Source of the DNA: Bathynomus jamesi
Lineage: Eukaryota > Arthropoda > Malacostraca > Isopoda > Cirolanidae
Reading direction: 5' to 3'
Length of the DNA: 64,000 nt
Assembly: GCA_023014485.1 (NCBI GenBank)
Contig: JAJOZX010000880.1
Location: forward strand, 319,501 to 383,500
The position numbers were made by a program, and so were the translations under genes. Below the pieces are notes generated by a model. The model was not told the origin of the DNA and searched no databases. It saw only the letters and a program-made list of their open reading frames with translations. Shown here one piece after another: positions 43,684 to 55,500 of this stretch (position 1 is the first letter of the stretch; every line of letters begins with the position of its first letter).

Positions 43684-44640
43684 TTGTTTTTTAACCAAAT
43701 CAAATAAAATTTATACACAACATATGTACATACATAGTTTTTTTTCATTAAGCTGCTTTTATCTATCTGCAGAATTGACGAAATGGCGAAGAAAAACCTT
43801 TTGACGTATACGAAAACAAATGCTTTATAACGAAATGTCGTTTAAAATAAGCCAAAGTTATTGCGTAATTGCTAGTGCTGTTGTGGTCTGATGAGGCCCA
43901 TTTTCACTTGGACGGGGGTGTTAACCGCCATAATCATCGGTACTGGGCTCGAGAAAATCCAAACTGGGTGAAGGAGCAAGCTCTGCATTCGCCAAGAACT
44001 ACGGTCTGGGCTGCTATTGGGCAAAGTGGTGTTTTCAGCCCATATTTTTTTGATGAAAATGTCACAAGTGAAAGATACCTGACTATGTTGCGGGAACAGT
44101 TCTCGCCAAACGCGGAAGCTAGTGGCCTAGATGATGAACTGCTATTTATGCAAGATGGAGCTCCTCCCCATTGGGGAACCCAGGTCCGGAACTGGCTCAG
44201 TGAGACACTGCCCGAACGCTGGATGGGTCGCGGGTCTTCCAATATGCCCTGGCCCCCACGCTCTCCCGATCTCACCCCTTGCGACTTTTTTTTTATGGGG
44301 ATTTATTAAGTCGAAAGTCTACGCGACAAGACCAACCGACATTCATGAACTGAAACAGAGAATTCAAGCAGCTTTTGGTGAAATTACGGTCGAAATGCGA
44401 CAAAAGGTGGCTTTGGAATACGGAGCAAGGCTGCCTATACTGATCGAAAATGGTGGAAATCACATTGAAGTTTATAACTAACCTTGTAAGTTTATAAAGT
44501 AATTAAATTTATATAAAAAAAACTTTATGTATGTACCTATGTTGCGTATAAATTTTATTTGATTTGGTTAAAAAACAAAAAAGTTATAAGGATATTAAAA
44601 CAGTCAGAGTTAAAAGGCCCACCCTATATAATCTGCTACT
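43684..44640 (+). mobile_element. IS630/mariner-like element, left end lost
   Basis: Inverted repeats: TTTTTTAACCAAATCAAATA at 43688 and TATTTGATTTGGTTAAAAAA near 44555, extending through ACATATGTACATACATA. The right end continues to AAAGGCCCACCCTATATA. The outermost left TIR is replaced by the tRNA-SINE and microsatellite sequence, so the copy is truncated there. Confidence 0.75.
43869..44481 (+). pseudogene. DDE transposase, C-terminal two-thirds, one frameshift
   Basis: Reads LLWSDEAHFHLDGGVNRHNH (first catalytic Asp), NPNWVKEQALHSPRTTVWAA, LLFMQDGAPPHWGTQVRNWL (second Asp) and WPPRSPDLTPCDFFFMGIY, where the third Asp follows 42 residues after the second by my count. A one-base slip in a poly-T run near 44287-44295 ends this frame. 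The next frame gives FFLWGFIKSKVYATRPTDI and ends HIEVYN. It resembles the DD41D-type fragment at 16878. The HTH half is missing. Confidence 0.85.
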
Positions 44641-45667
44641 ATTTTTCGTAATTCGCTATTTTTTATTAATTTTACTGCTACTTTATAAAATAAGAGTTGG
44701 CAACACTGTTAAATAGTGTGCGTGTAACACGAGCATTTTTTCTTTTCGGTAGTCAAGTAGGCAACCGTGTTAGAATTTAGTAATTTACCGTTTACTTCTT
44801 CCAATGTAACATGAAAGCGGTGAAATGTTTCGTATCCGTAAAAACCAAAATACATTTTTTAGTCTTTATTTTAAATAGAGAAAATAGTTTAATTTAATCA
44901 CGGTCATTGAATGAAAATCAGGTGCCAAGAATGAATTACAAGAATTTGCAGAGTAGCTGGGGGGGGGGAGGGAGTTGGATATCTCTGAACTAATAATGTT
45001 CAGTACGAGTAAAAAAAATGTTATAGATGGCTTAACACCAAATGAACTTAAACCTCAACAAACTAACTGTTTCGAAGAACTATATATTGAAGGTTATTAT
45101 TATATATATATAATAATGAATGACAAATTATGTAAGAATCTAGGATGGAAAACTAAGCAATTTACTTGGTTGTAAAGCGCGAAGAATGAAACAGTGACCG
45201 AATTTGTTTTATCGTAAATTGAACTTCTTCTACGGGTGTGTAAATCCAGTTTGCCCCTAATTACAGTACGCAGTCGGGGGGGCCTCCTCCCGTTTATTGC
45301 GAGCGATATTACCTCTATTTTCACACGAACTTCTGATTACGTGTACCGCAAATCTCGAGTGCGCAATGTAGTTCTACATGAACGCCTGCACTCATTTTGA
45401 TTTAGGGAGTTATACAATTCGTAATTTTTTTTTGGGGGGGGGGTTTCCCCAATTGTAACAGATTTTCGTAATTGTGAAATTTGCATTTTTCTGAAGCAGT
45501 TACGAAACGGATTTGTTAATGGAAAAAAGTGTAGGAAAATGAATTATTTATGCCAGGGAAGAAAAGCATTTTCTTGAATACACCTCATACACCTCACACA
45601 CACACACACACACACAGTATATATTCATATTCTGAATAATACTTATCGTATATTCAGTGTATATGTA
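44641..45667. other. Anonymous DNA
   Basis: G-runs at 44959-44970 and 45430-45445 and (AC)n at 45595-45617. No gene or repeat family recognised; the open frame at 44975-45175 is featureless. Confidence 0.4.
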
Positions 45668-45941
45668 CGGGGTGATTCAAAAAAGTTACCATTTATATGG
45701 CGCTAATATATCATTACTTCCCACTTATTTTTTTTGTTTATTTGTTAGTATTTGTGTGTTTATTTGTTTGTATTTTAATAATGTTTTTTTAGAGATTGTG
45801 TGAGTGATTAATGAGTGAACCCCATTCAGTGGAAATGGCTACGAGGTTTAGATTAGAGCACTAAGTGGTAAAATTTTTGAAGCTCCCTATATAGGATATA
45901 TTATATAAATACACGTGCACAGTTACTTTTGAGACACCCTG
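45668..45941 (+). mobile_element. Deleted IS630/Tc1-like element with a transposase start
   Basis: CGGGGTGATTCAAAAAAGTTAC at the left and AGTTACTTTTGAGACACCCTG at the right, both next to TA. An ATG at 45811 opens MSEPHSVEMATRFRLEH and then a stop. The first codons of a transposase have been kept and the rest deleted. Confidence 0.65.
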
Positions 45942-46247
45942 TAGTAAATAACCAAACCTAGTTTAATTTAATCTAACCTAAGTACCACTGAATCGAGAAA
46001 GGTATTACTCGTGTTTCGGACGCAACAGGGCTCGAAGCGCGTTTTCTGTTAAATCGTTGACAAGTGAAGTACTCGCTAATTTAGCCTAACCTAACTTAAC
46101 CAAACATTAACTCGCCTAACCTAATTAGGACCAACTTATTGGGATGGGGATCTACCTTTTCCTCTTTCTCCCCTACGATCGTCTCCGAGCTGTTTCTGCC
46201 TTCTCGCCCCAAATTTGTTGAGAAAGATTTTTTGGACTGGTTATATA

Positions 46248-46697
46248 CAGGGTGGTCCCAAAGTCCTGCCTCATGGTGGGGTTATTGCTAGAATGTCCAC
46301 TGAGGTATGAATTCTGGACGACCCTGTGTAATACGAGGTTCATTATATGCAAATACAGTGCATGGACACGTGATATATAAATGCAGGGAAAATAGATTTG
46401 GATTACTCTTGGGCTCGAAGGTCAACGTACTGAATGGCCGTGGGCATGGGGCATCCGTTGCATACTCAAGTCTTTCTTTGAGGATAAATTCGTCGGCCTT
46501 TCATGGTTGCTAATAAGTTCGAGTACACACACACACACACACACATACACACACACACAAAACGTATCTCTCGTATATATATATATATATATATATAATC
46601 TGTTGACATATGCCAATTCCACTTTTTCCTGCCCTATGTGAGTAACCATTACGTTAGACACTAAAGGTCACTTGGAAAGAACTTTCGGTTCACCCTG
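46248..46697. mobile_element. Possible Tc1/IS630-type MITE with internal microsatellites
   Basis: CAGGGTGGTCCCAAAGTCCTG at the left and AGAACTTTCGGTTCACCCTG at the right form an imperfect TIR of about 20 bp beside TA. The interior has (CA)n at 46527-46558 and (TA)n at 46575-46597. A second partial end (GACGACCCTGTGTAA) lies at 46317, so the limits are unsure. Confidence 0.45.
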
Positions 46698-46953
46698 TAA
46701 AATTATATGAGGAGATTTAAAAAGTGAAATTGAATAAATAATAATAATAATGCAAAAGTGATATTTAATTAAAAAATAAAAAAAACTTTGAAAGTCAATC
46801 GGAGTAAATGGACTTTAAAACCCGTCCTTTGAAACTGTCAAAGGAAAAGACGTTTCGAAACGTTTATCGAAGTGAAAAAAGTGAAAATGTTTCGTGTTAA
46901 TCGAAAACCAAAAATCGAAAAATAAAAGTTTGATAATTTTAATAATATATATA

Positions 46954-47179
46954 CAGGGTGTCCCATAAGTCCGGTATGATAGGAAAAATTCAGTTTAGAT
47001 TAAATTTACAAAAGTAATATATTAGAACTAAAAATGTTCAAATTAATGTCTTGTTTTGGGACCATTTTTTTTTGTTGCAGGTAGAATAACGCGCAGTGGC
47101 TAATATGGAAGCGAGTTACACCCGTGAGAAGGCCTCGGAGGCACTCGAGGTAATAGCGATGTTTCATTCAGATATCTAG
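46954..47179 (+). mobile_element. 5' fragment of the IS630/Tc1-like parent of the 1.0 and 23.8 kb MITEs
   Basis: Begins CAGGGTGTCCCATAAGTCC at TA, shares the leader TTTGTTGCAGGTAGAATAAC, and continues past the MITE inversion point into coding sequence from ATG 47105: MEASYTREKASEALEVIAMF, then a stop at 47177. This shows what the fold-back arms were copied from. No right end found. Confidence 0.7.
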
Positions 47180-47214
47180 GGTAACACTGGGGACCCACAG
47201 GTGGTATACCATGC

Positions 47215-47300
47215 ATGAACATTGAACACACGAGACAGAACAAACACACACACACACACCACACACACACACACCACACACACACACACCGCGCGCGCGC
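47215..47300. repeat. (CA)n/(CG)n microsatellite
   Basis: Interrupted CA repeats ending in CGCGCGCGCG. Open frames here are Cys/Val low-complexity artefacts. Confidence 0.85.
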
Positions 47301-47994
47301 GGGTTTTTTTCACAAAACCTACTATAAAGAGCTTCTAACGTCATGTCATACTGATACAAAGGTACGAGATGTAGGTCACGTTTTTTGTTTTTAAGTTTTC
47401 TTTTATTTTTAAAGGAAGACTTTTTCTTTTTTAAGAAAACGGTTTGAAGCTATGTACGTGTATACTTGCTGCAGCTGATACAGACATTGTATGCATTCAG
47501 ATAATGTAGGGCACTGGCAACATTAAGCATAGTCTTTTCATTTAATATTTGAAGTTTAAATTTTGGACGAAAAAAATAGCAACCTAAAATTAAAATTGAA
47601 ATAAATGCGTCAAAGGAGAAGATAAATCGTTTTATTCGAGAAGGAAATTATTTTGGGTAAAGAACTGCACCTTGCTGCTTCGATGGTTTTTCTTGGAGAT
47701 GTTCATAGTTAATATTATAAGAGTTAAATTTGCTCGGAATTTAGTCTGGTCTTTTGTCTACCTTTGTGTCGATAAGATTACAGTCAATTGTCCCATTGCT
47801 TATTTTAGGATTAATCTCTCGTAGATTTTGCAGCTAAAAATGGACTTCTAGGTATTATTTAGTGTAGTTGGCTGCAGTTTAGATGTCAGTTTTATAAAAG
47901 ATATTTGCGACGGTTGAAATATTGTTCACTTTACGAACAACCGATACTACTACTACTACTATACTACTACTACTGTTCAAGTATGGACAGAGGA
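47301..47994. other. Anonymous DNA with (ACT)n
   Basis: A short (ACT)n run at 47944-47972. Nothing else recognised. Confidence 0.4.
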
Positions 47995-48195
47995 CTACGT
48001 CATGCCACGTCGCAACAACGCTTCTCGTAGATCAGTGAAATTAAGCAACATTGGATCAGGTTAGCAGCTGGATAAGTGATCGTTCTCTGCCTTCAGATGA
48101 TGTATTGACCTGTAGTCTGGATTTCACATTGAGCTGTGGGTCCTTCCTGTCATATGACTCTGACTATTGGCATGGGGATAAGTTATGCAGTTGAC
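47995..48195 (+). mobile_element. 5S-derived SINE, copy i
   Basis: CGTCATGCCACGTCGCAACA, ACGCTTCTCGTAGATCAGTG, AAATTAAGCAACATTGGATC, GGTTAGCAGCTGGATAAGTG and the decayed 3' part with TCATATGACTCTGACTATTG. The 5S A-box and intermediate element (GGTTAG) are clear. Confidence 0.78.
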
Positions 48196-48342
48196 CACAT
48201 TTGTTGGTGTGGACACGAGTCGTTTTCATTGTGGACGACATTTTTTCCGCGATCCGCCGCGCCGAGCCAAAGTGGAGCGTTCCATCCGTGCTAACGACAT
48301 CTAGTCGACTTGACATAAAATCGACAAGTTATTGTGGGTTAA

Positions 48343-48849
48343 CCCTTTCTGTCCCAGTGATTCCATATGGCATCAACAAAAAGTACGCGTAATTTCCTCA
48401 GATTAGCTTCAATGATGCCTTATGGCATTTGAATGTAACAACTGTATAGCAACATCTGGCAGTTTTTGGACATTGGCCTGAGCATTTAGAACTCAAAAAG
48501 AGATGCAGAAACTGTATGAAGGGTTACTCTCGTCTAAAATGCCGAAAGTGTGATGTACCATTATGTTTAACAAAGGACAAAAACTGCTTTAATCCATTCC
48601 ATTCAAAAGTAGTATGGTCTACGATTGTGTTTATCAAAGGCCAAATATTGCTTTTATTTGTTTCATTCAAAGTACCAAAATTATGTTAGTTTCTCTTATT
48701 ACTTGATAGCGTTAAATGGAATCGTATAATTTCTAGTTAAATTAATTAAATAAATTTCTAAAAGTTTCCCTTGTTTTCATACCTAATTTTTAACATTTTC
48801 AAGTGTTAAATTTTTTTTAGTTCAAAACAACAATTTGGGACAGACAGGG
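48343..48849 (+). mobile_element. piggyBac element, internally deleted, TTAA target
   Basis: CCCTTTCTGTCCCA at the left and TGGGACAGACAGGG at the right, directly flanked by TTAA (48339-48342, 48850-48853). TTAA duplication and CCC-type ends are the piggyBac signature. The 507-bp element keeps only the last part of the transposase. Confidence 0.9.
48450..48614 (+). pseudogene. piggyBac transposase C-terminal cysteine-rich domain
   Basis: In frame from CAA 48450: QHLAVFGHWPEHLELKKRCR, NCMKGYSRLKCRKCDVPLCL, TKDKNCFNPFH. The C-x2-C, C-x2-C, C-x5-C-x-x-x-H-like spacing is the zinc-binding domain that piggyBac transposases use to bind their ends. It is complete, but the DDD catalytic core is gone. 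The frame runs on without a normal end to TAG near 48688. Confidence 0.85.
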
Positions 48850-48853
48850 TTAA

Positions 48854-50719
48854 ACTAAGATAGGCTAGCTTAGCATAGCTAAGTTAAATTAGTTTTTAGC
48901 GTCTTGTCGACCAAATGGCTATAATAAGTCCGTTCCATCTGGATCAACTTCACTCACAACGAGAATATAATTGGATGGATAACATCCTTCAATTGATATT
49001 ATTTATAATGTTTTTTATTTTTGTTTTGTTATAGGTGATGTTAGGTTACATTGTTATATTAACTCGGAGGCTACCTTTAACAACCAGCTCAGTTAATAAT
49101 ACCCAATCAGGTCAGATTGGGTTTATTTAATAATTGGTTATATTAAATATTCGTTAAAGCTTTGAATTAAATTTGACTTTTAGTCTTGATTTGAAAGTAA
49201 ATAAACGGAGAGGTTCAATGACCCGATCTTTGTTGATTTGAGTGCAAATGCATTTGCTTTTCGACCGACGGCGGGTTGGTCGCTTCAGTTGTTACCCCAA
49301 AATTCGATCCATCCCTCTGAAGTGCTTGCGAGAATCGTTGTAATATCGTACATGATCTAAATCTCCCGTGAGTTAGATTATCTTAAGAGTGTCAATCAAA
49401 ATGCCAGAGAGCGCCGTTCGTAGCTCTACTACTTTTCTGTACAAACGTCAAGCAGTAACGAACATGTTATGGAAAATTCACTGAAAAATGTACAGAAGTT
49501 GAAATTTCACGAGAGAAATTCAAATGGAATATTATCGAAAAGAAGTGATACGAATGTCAATATTTGTTCGTGCAATTACCCACCGATTTACAGATATAGT
49601 TTTTACGTATGCAATTCGGATAATTGCGGGCAACCTGCTAGATATAGTGCATATACATGTAGATAAATTAATATTCAGTCAGCGCGCGAGGTCTGTTTAT
49701 ATTTAGAACATATTTTAAAAAGGTACGTTCGGCTAAAGAAACTGCGCTTTGTCCGATTTCATAGAAAAATAAAAGCAAATGATAATAATACATAAATATT
49801 TCGGATTATCTGACATACTTTATTTTGATTGATTTATTATCTAATTTTGATTGATTTAATATCTAAAGAGAATTTATTGATAAATATCTTCCACGTTTAA
49901 ATTAAATTTGTGAAATAAACAGTGCAAGATGGTAAATTTAGACTCGGCTAATGCTGCCAAAACGGTTTGAGTGCAGTTGGGCAAATGGGAAAGACTCGTT
50001 GCCTTCCACTGAGGTAAAACATTAAATATAGAAAGTAGGCGAGGATATGTTGTACGCGAAAGGTTTAAAACCTCGTAATAAACACATATTATAAAGAGGA
50101 AATATCAGTGAAGGAAGCCACGTTGTTATTATTTTGGGACAAGAAAGAAAAGAGGGTATATCTTATTAGTTGTGGCGTGACGTAGTCAGGAATGAATATT
50201 GCTCAGCCTAAGGCTGTTGTAGGAAAGACTGACAAGAAAGGCTAAACATAAGAATTATATTATTTATTAATACGTTTATTAAAACAAAAGATTCCAAAGT
50301 TCATTAACTAAAATCCGCATTCTCATTCCATTTTTCTGTCATCGCATCCCACCACGTTCAAATGGGTTTTTATATCATCTTAAACCAACCAGCCAAGTTT
50401 GCAAACGCTAATAACAGACGGTTTGATGAGATCATACCGCAGTTTATTGCTTCGTCTTCCTTTCAATCATTCTAACGAAAAGAATGTATAGGGTTTCTTA
50501 ATGAACGAATGATTCACTCGGTCACGTGTCTTTCATTGTTCGGAAGAAATTGTGAACACTCGCGAACAAATAAAAAAAGAAAACGATCTTTAATTAAGAT
50601 TGATTGGGTAACTTGCATAATACGTACGTACGTACATAGACCAGCCACTTCTAAGGAGAAGACTTTTATACAGTAACAGGAGGAAAACCGTAGCTTTTGA
50701 ATTTACACACACACATATA
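48854..50719. other. Anonymous DNA
   Basis: No repeat family or convincing gene. Overlapping open frames at 49469-49706 lack domains. (GTAC)n-like ACGTACGTACGTAC at 50622-50635. Confidence 0.4.
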
Positions 50720-51215
50720 TACACGCCTCGTTCAGGTTCAGTGTGTTGGTGTCTCTTCACACGAAGGTCAAGCTGGTGGCCCCGCCTCTTGGTGGAGGAG
50801 CGAGTTGCTCTCTTGCGCTCCACCGCACATAGCCAGGTACACCCGGCTCATCTGGTACCGTCCTGAGCCAGGCATCTAGTCTTCTCTTGAAGACTTCAAC
50901 TTTGACCCCTGTAACGTTTCTGAGGTCCTTCGGAAGCTGATTAAAAAGTACTTTCCACCCTGACAACCAAGCTATTTTCCTTCAGTGTTGAGGAGGTCCC
51001 TCGTCGGGCTTTTAATTTGGGAATACTACACATTCTGCCTTTTGTATTTTCCAGCGTTGTTTGGATGGTAATTGGGTTTAGTTTGAGATTTGGTACCAGT
51101 TTTTCGATCATTTTCCATATGTAGATTATGGTGTACCTCTCTTCTTCTTTCCAGAGAATACAGATTTAGTTTACGTAGTCTTTCCCAGTAGTTGAGTTTT
51201 TTGCATCCATCAATC
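50720..51215 (-). mobile_element. CR1-like LINE 3' end (copy 2)
   Basis: On the minus strand the frames give RLRKLNLYSLERRRERYTII, WKMIEKLVPNLKLNPITIQT, KLKARRGTSSTLKENSLVV, LFNQLPKDLRN, VEVFKRRLDAWLRTVPDEPG, VPGYVRWSARE, then the tail CACCAGCTTGACCTTCGTG and a (TG)-type microsatellite. The FNxLP, FK.xLD.WL and PDEPGVPGY order marks the C-terminus of this LINE family; at least two frameshifts. Confidence 0.78.
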
Positions 51216-51231
51216 TTGGCTGTGAAATATA

Positions 51232-51375
51232 AAATTTCTGCAGATACCAGTGTTTTTGACAGTCGAAATTTGTTACAAAGATCGTGATTGGTCGAAATTG
51301 GTTAGTACGAAATAATATTAACCCGTCTAAAACGACCACCTAACGTTGCGTAATCTGGTCTCCATGAAACTTGTA
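51232..51375. repeat. Interspersed repeat shared with 7898-8030
   Basis: GATACCAGTGTTTTTGACAG, GATCGTGATTGGTCGAAATTGG, AACGACCACCTAACG and TCTGGTCTCCATGAAACTTG match the earlier copy in order and orientation. Unknown family. Confidence 0.6.
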
Positions 51376-53807
51376 TATATTTTTTATATTATATATATAT
51401 ATTATATTTGTATTATATTAATAATAATAATTAGTAAATTTAACAGTAAACTTGTTCTACATGATTTTGATCGGTTTGTGCAATCGTAAACATCCGTTGG
51501 AAATTAAAATAAATAAAATAAAAACAAATAAATAAAGTCTGAATGAGTTACACCTTAATTTTTAGTGCAACATTTTCTTTGACCTACTCTAACGGTGGTC
51601 CGTGCTCTAATTCTTCTACTTTATTCGAACGTTGTGGATATTTTTGTTTTTCTTTTGTAGGGTAAATAAAATAGATTTTGAGTTGTTGGCTGTCCATTTG
51701 GCTACACCTAGTTGAGGGCTCTCATCCAACCCGGGACCTTTTTTTTTTTTATAGTTTTTAAAAAGGTGTTAAAAATAGTTACAATGCTATTTATAGATAC
51801 GATATAACTACATAAAATTTGTATAGAATTGGCATCTAGTCTATTCTTTTTTCTTTAAGAACTTCCCTTATCGCTCGCGAAACCCGTCCGTGTCGCGAGA
51901 ATTCTATCAAACTTGGCACACGTACAGAACTCAGTCATTTTCAAGTTCCCATCATAGGTGGTAAATCCAGTTTTATTTTGGGGGGGGAATCCTAAAAAAA
52001 AATTGGCTAAATTTATTAGTTTTAATTTAAAACCAATATTAAAACCCTTAAATAGAGAGAGGTGTTTATCACATTTTACGACTTTAATTGCGGAATATCA
52101 TTAATAATAATTATTTTTATTCCTTTATCATTATACCGAATTCACTTTTAGCTACCCCCCCCTCTCCCTCCTAAAGGAAAGTTTTGAACCCCGTTTTTAA
52201 TTTTGGATTTGTCATTATCAGATTTTCAGGATATAATACTAAATGCGGTAAATAAATACCTCAAACTTCAGCCATATTTGGGGAAAATATTCTTCGTACA
52301 GTATTTCCCCTCTCGGTTATTGAATGGATCCCTTATCAGGGGATCAAAATAATCGTGGTTTCGTTATAAGAAATTTTACGATGATTGTCAACAAGGAAAT
52401 ATGTAATGTTTTCAAATACATTTAAATGGTTTTTGCATTTATGATGAATGTGGTATATTATTTAGGGAAATTACTCTAAATTCTAGACGAGGCCAAGTCA
52501 TTTATAGAAAATACCGTGGATTAGGTTATAGATTACGTTAGGTTAAGTTAAAAGTGTTTATGATTTTGATATGTTCATAATTTGGGGATATCAATCACCT
52601 CGTTCATGTAAGTAGAATTAACTATTAAGTTATTGGATCTTCTTTAGAATTAGTTTCTACGAGACTATCGCGTGTTCTCATTGACTATCTATACCTTAAA
52701 ACTATTTATTATCTAAACTAACCCTCTGGAAACTATTTATTCTCAATCTATACGCTAATTCTTAACATCGGGAGAGAATTAATTGGGTAGAAGCAAATTT
52801 CAGTGTCTCGGATGATGAGATTGCATTTTTTTCTCTTTGGATTAAACCAAATTGCTTTTTTGAGTAATCACCCTTACAATGGACACCCACCTCCCAACCC
52901 AAATGTTCTTTTCAACAATTTATTTCAGTATGTCAGAAGTGTGAAAAATACTTCGTACGGCCTTTCATTGCGGCTAAATTTTGATTCGATACACGACATT
53001 CAATTCACCGTGTTTCATCTCGCTCAAGAGCAGGCGGACAAACATCCCTTCTGAAGGGTCTATTTTCATATTTTCTTTATGACGAGTCTCTTGTTGAATT
53101 CGGAGCTTTTTATAATTTAAGAACGTGTTCGAATACGGAGGAAAATGGACTTCATTCTGTAAGGAATTCTCCAAAGAATAAATTCAAACCAGATAACTTA
53201 ATTATTCTTTTATAGTACTGTATTAGGAGTTAATTAAAAAAGAGCCCCTCTCAGAGGACGATTGTTTCACTTATCAAAACCTTCATTAACCTTCTTCAGC
53301 ATAAGAAACGTATCTCTGTCTGTCTTTGTTCTCTCTCTTTGCATCTGTATGTATTAGCGTTCGTGTTTTTGCCTTCAAGTGGGTAGGAAAAGACACTTCT
53401 CTAAACTAAATTAAGAAATGAGAACTGAACGTTCCCCAAAGTGATAATAATTTGAGTTCACCAAAAAGAACCGCTACAAATACTGAATGTTTGCCTTGGT
53501 CATTCATTATTCAGGTACAAAAACAAAATATTTAAAATCGGGAAAAATACACATCGTCCCGTTTTCTATAACTGCAAAAGAAAAGGAGAGAGAACTTCAT
53601 ATTTAAAAGAAGGTCGCAGAGAACGGACTGCAGTTGCTTCAGTTTGGATTCTCATCCGAATCGGAATTCGAATGAAAACTACTTAATCCTGATCATAGGT
53701 TCTTTTCCTGATCTAAATCATAATGCAAATCCAAATATCATCGTAATTCAACTCCAAACTCAAAATTTTCCCGAATTCTGATACAAATCCCGATATAGTA
53801 TATATAT
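51376..53807. other. Anonymous DNA, long stretch without recognised elements
   Basis: At 51875-51935 CGCGAAACCCGTCCGTGTCGCG and 'ctatcaaacttggcacacgta' are a sequence type seen in old arthropod repeats (compare the last 100 bases of the window). The open frame at 52803-53054 has no recognisable domain. No exon can be supported. Confidence 0.4.
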
Positions 53808-53985
53808 ATATTTTTAACTGCAAACAACACACAGTATATAATTAATGTAAAGAACGACGCTTGTGTAGAAGAGTGTTCCGCACAAGATGAGGTACCTCCC
53901 AGGAATCGAACCCGGGATCATCCAATTGCGTCGTTCTTTACATTAATTATACTGTGTGTTATTTGCAGTTAAAATGTATATATGT
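53808..53985. repeat. Fold-back of tRNA-SINE tails
   Basis: TTTTTAACTGCAAACAACAC at the left and GTGTTATTTGCAGTTAAAA at the right mirror each other through GTAAAGAACGACGC. The left arm continues, read on the minus strand, from a T-arm (GGGTTCGATTCCTGGGAGG) to the SINE tail. It lacks the middle TTCATTTG block. It lies 75 bp from the tRNA-headed copy at 54061. Confidence 0.75.
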
Positions 53986-54060
53986 ACGGCATGCGAAGGT
54001 GCCCCCTCAGAGCATTTTATTCCGCTCGTATGTAGGAGAATTACGAGTACTGACTAATCG

Positions 54061-54205
54061 AGGTCCTTGGTGTAGTGGTTAACATATCCGACCGGCAATT
54101 GGATGATCCCAGGTTCGATTCCTGGGAGGTACCTCATTTTTCATTTGCTCGTTCTCCCTCCTCATCTTGTGCGGAGCACTCTTCTACACAAGCGTCGTTC
54201 TTTAT
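54061..54205 (+). mobile_element. tRNA-headed SINE (reference copy)
   Basis: 54061-54134 folds like a tRNA: A-box TGGTGTAGTGGTTA, an anticodon-like stem ATCCGA/TTGGAT around CCGGCAA, and T-arm CCAGGTTCGATTCCTGG with the B-box. The body TCATTTTTCATTTGCTCG, CCTCATCTTGTGCGGAGCAC and GCGTCGTTC follows, then (TA)n. Acceptor ends pair only partly (GAGGT/ACCTC). The attached body, repeated at 612-796 and 53808-53985, shows a SINE rather than a functional tRNA gene. Confidence 0.78.
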
Positions 54206-54210
54206 ATATA

Positions 54211-54810
54211 TATGGTGTTTCACAACCGGTCTGCTATACTTTAGCAGGTAATATCGAGTAAAAAAGTTAATATAACATCGGTGCTATTTCTAACCGTTGC
54301 GCAGCTACGGACGTTTTAAGGTGCACGGAAAAAATAAACGAGAGTATTAATCTGATGTATTTATTGCTACATTTTATGAGATACATCTTATAAATGTTCA
54401 AAATGCCCGCCTCGGTTTTCAATGCACACCCTTACTCGTTCCAAACAAGAATCCACTGCCCATTGAATCATTTCGGGGTGTTTTCGTATGTAAGCAGCGA
54501 CATCCATAACCCGACGCGAGAGTTCCTCTCGTTTGTACTTTGGTCTTGTAGACCATCTCTTTCATAAGGCCCCATAAAAAGAAATCTAACGGGGTTAGAT
54601 AGTGGTAGTGGTTAGAAGTGGTAACTTCGTTAACCAAAACTACTAGTGCTGCCATCTATCGAATTACACACAAGTAGGAATTTGTTGTTTGCACATCTTA
54701 AAACGTCCGTAGCTCCGCAACGGTTGGAAATAGCACCAATGTTGTATTAACTTTTTTACTCGATATCCCTCCCCCCCCCAAAGTATGGGAGACTGTTGTG
54801 AAACACCCTG
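54211..54810 (-). mobile_element. Deleted IS630/mariner-like element with ~120-bp TIRs
   Basis: Left GGTGTTTCACAACCGGTCTG and right its complement ending GTTGTGAAACACCCTG. The arms extend through TTTTTTACTCGATAT, GGTGCTATTTC and CTACGGACGTTTTAA. TA flanks the right end; the left merges with (TA)n. Confidence 0.82.
54419..54655 (-). pseudogene. DDE transposase C-terminal scrap
   Basis: Minus strand: LTPLDFFLWGLMKEMVYKTK includes the third catalytic Asp of the DD#D core. Other frames then give VMDVAAYIRKHPEMIQWAVD and SCLERVRVCIENRGGHFEHL, the normal C-terminal end. Two frameshifts in about 240 bp. Confidence 0.75.
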
Positions 54811-54959
54811 TATGTATACACACACACACACACACCGTAGGCGTTATAATGACTGATGACGCCAAATATGAACCCTAAACTCCATATAACACCCCCATAC
54901 AAAAAAGAAGGTACAGTATTAGTTAATTAAAAGGGATTCTGAGAACCTTCACAGCCAAA

Positions 54960-55471
54960 ATCAATGGAAGCGAAGAACGAAATTAATGGGAAAGGTTACG
55001 TGAATTAAATTTATATTTGCTGGAAAGAAGTAGAGGAAGAGGAGAGGTACACCATTATTTACACTTGGAAAATAATGGAGGAACTAGCCCCTAATCTTGC
55101 TTTGAATCCTATAACCACTCCAACATTAGTGGAAAGTAGGAAAGAAGCTTGGGTCGTGTTCCCAAATTAAAGGCTTGACGGGAAACATCCTCAACCCTGA
55201 AGGAAAATAGCTTTATTGCACGGGGGACCAAGACTGTTCAACCAGCTGCTCGAGGAAGTAAGGAACACGCGTGGTGTCGCGGTGGATATCTTCAAAAGAA
55301 AACTAGACATTTGGCTCGGAACAATACCAGATGAGCCGGGAGTACCTGGTTATGTGAAGTTGAGAGCGCGCGAGAAACACACACACTACTTCACCAGGCC
55401 AACTCAAAAGAAGAGACAACAAGCCTGACCTTTGTGAAATGAGAACTTGTCGCACGGAACACCTGAAAGGT
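54960..55471 (+). mobile_element. CR1-like LINE 3' end (copy 3)
   Basis: Frames read RERYTIIYTWKIMEELAPNL, LNPITTPTLVESRKEAWVVF, LFNQLLEEVRNTRGVAVDIF, KRKLDIWLGTIPDEPGVPGY and VKLRAREKHT. The 3' tail AACAAGCCTGACCTTTGTG then CACCTGAAAGGTG runs into (AC)n at 55473. Same family as the 50.7 kb copy in the opposite orientation; in this copy the C-terminal 70 codons (55216-55428) are open. Confidence 0.8.
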
Positions 55472-55500
55472 GTTTACACACACACACACACACACACACA

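Noticed and set aside
46422..47359. Cys-rich minus-strand frames (46422-46661, 47100-47359)
   Set aside because: They translate (CA)n/(TG)n microsatellites.
54061..54134. Functional tRNA gene
   Set aside because: A- and B-boxes are good but the acceptor stem pairs poorly, and the sequence is followed by a body shared with other SINE copies.
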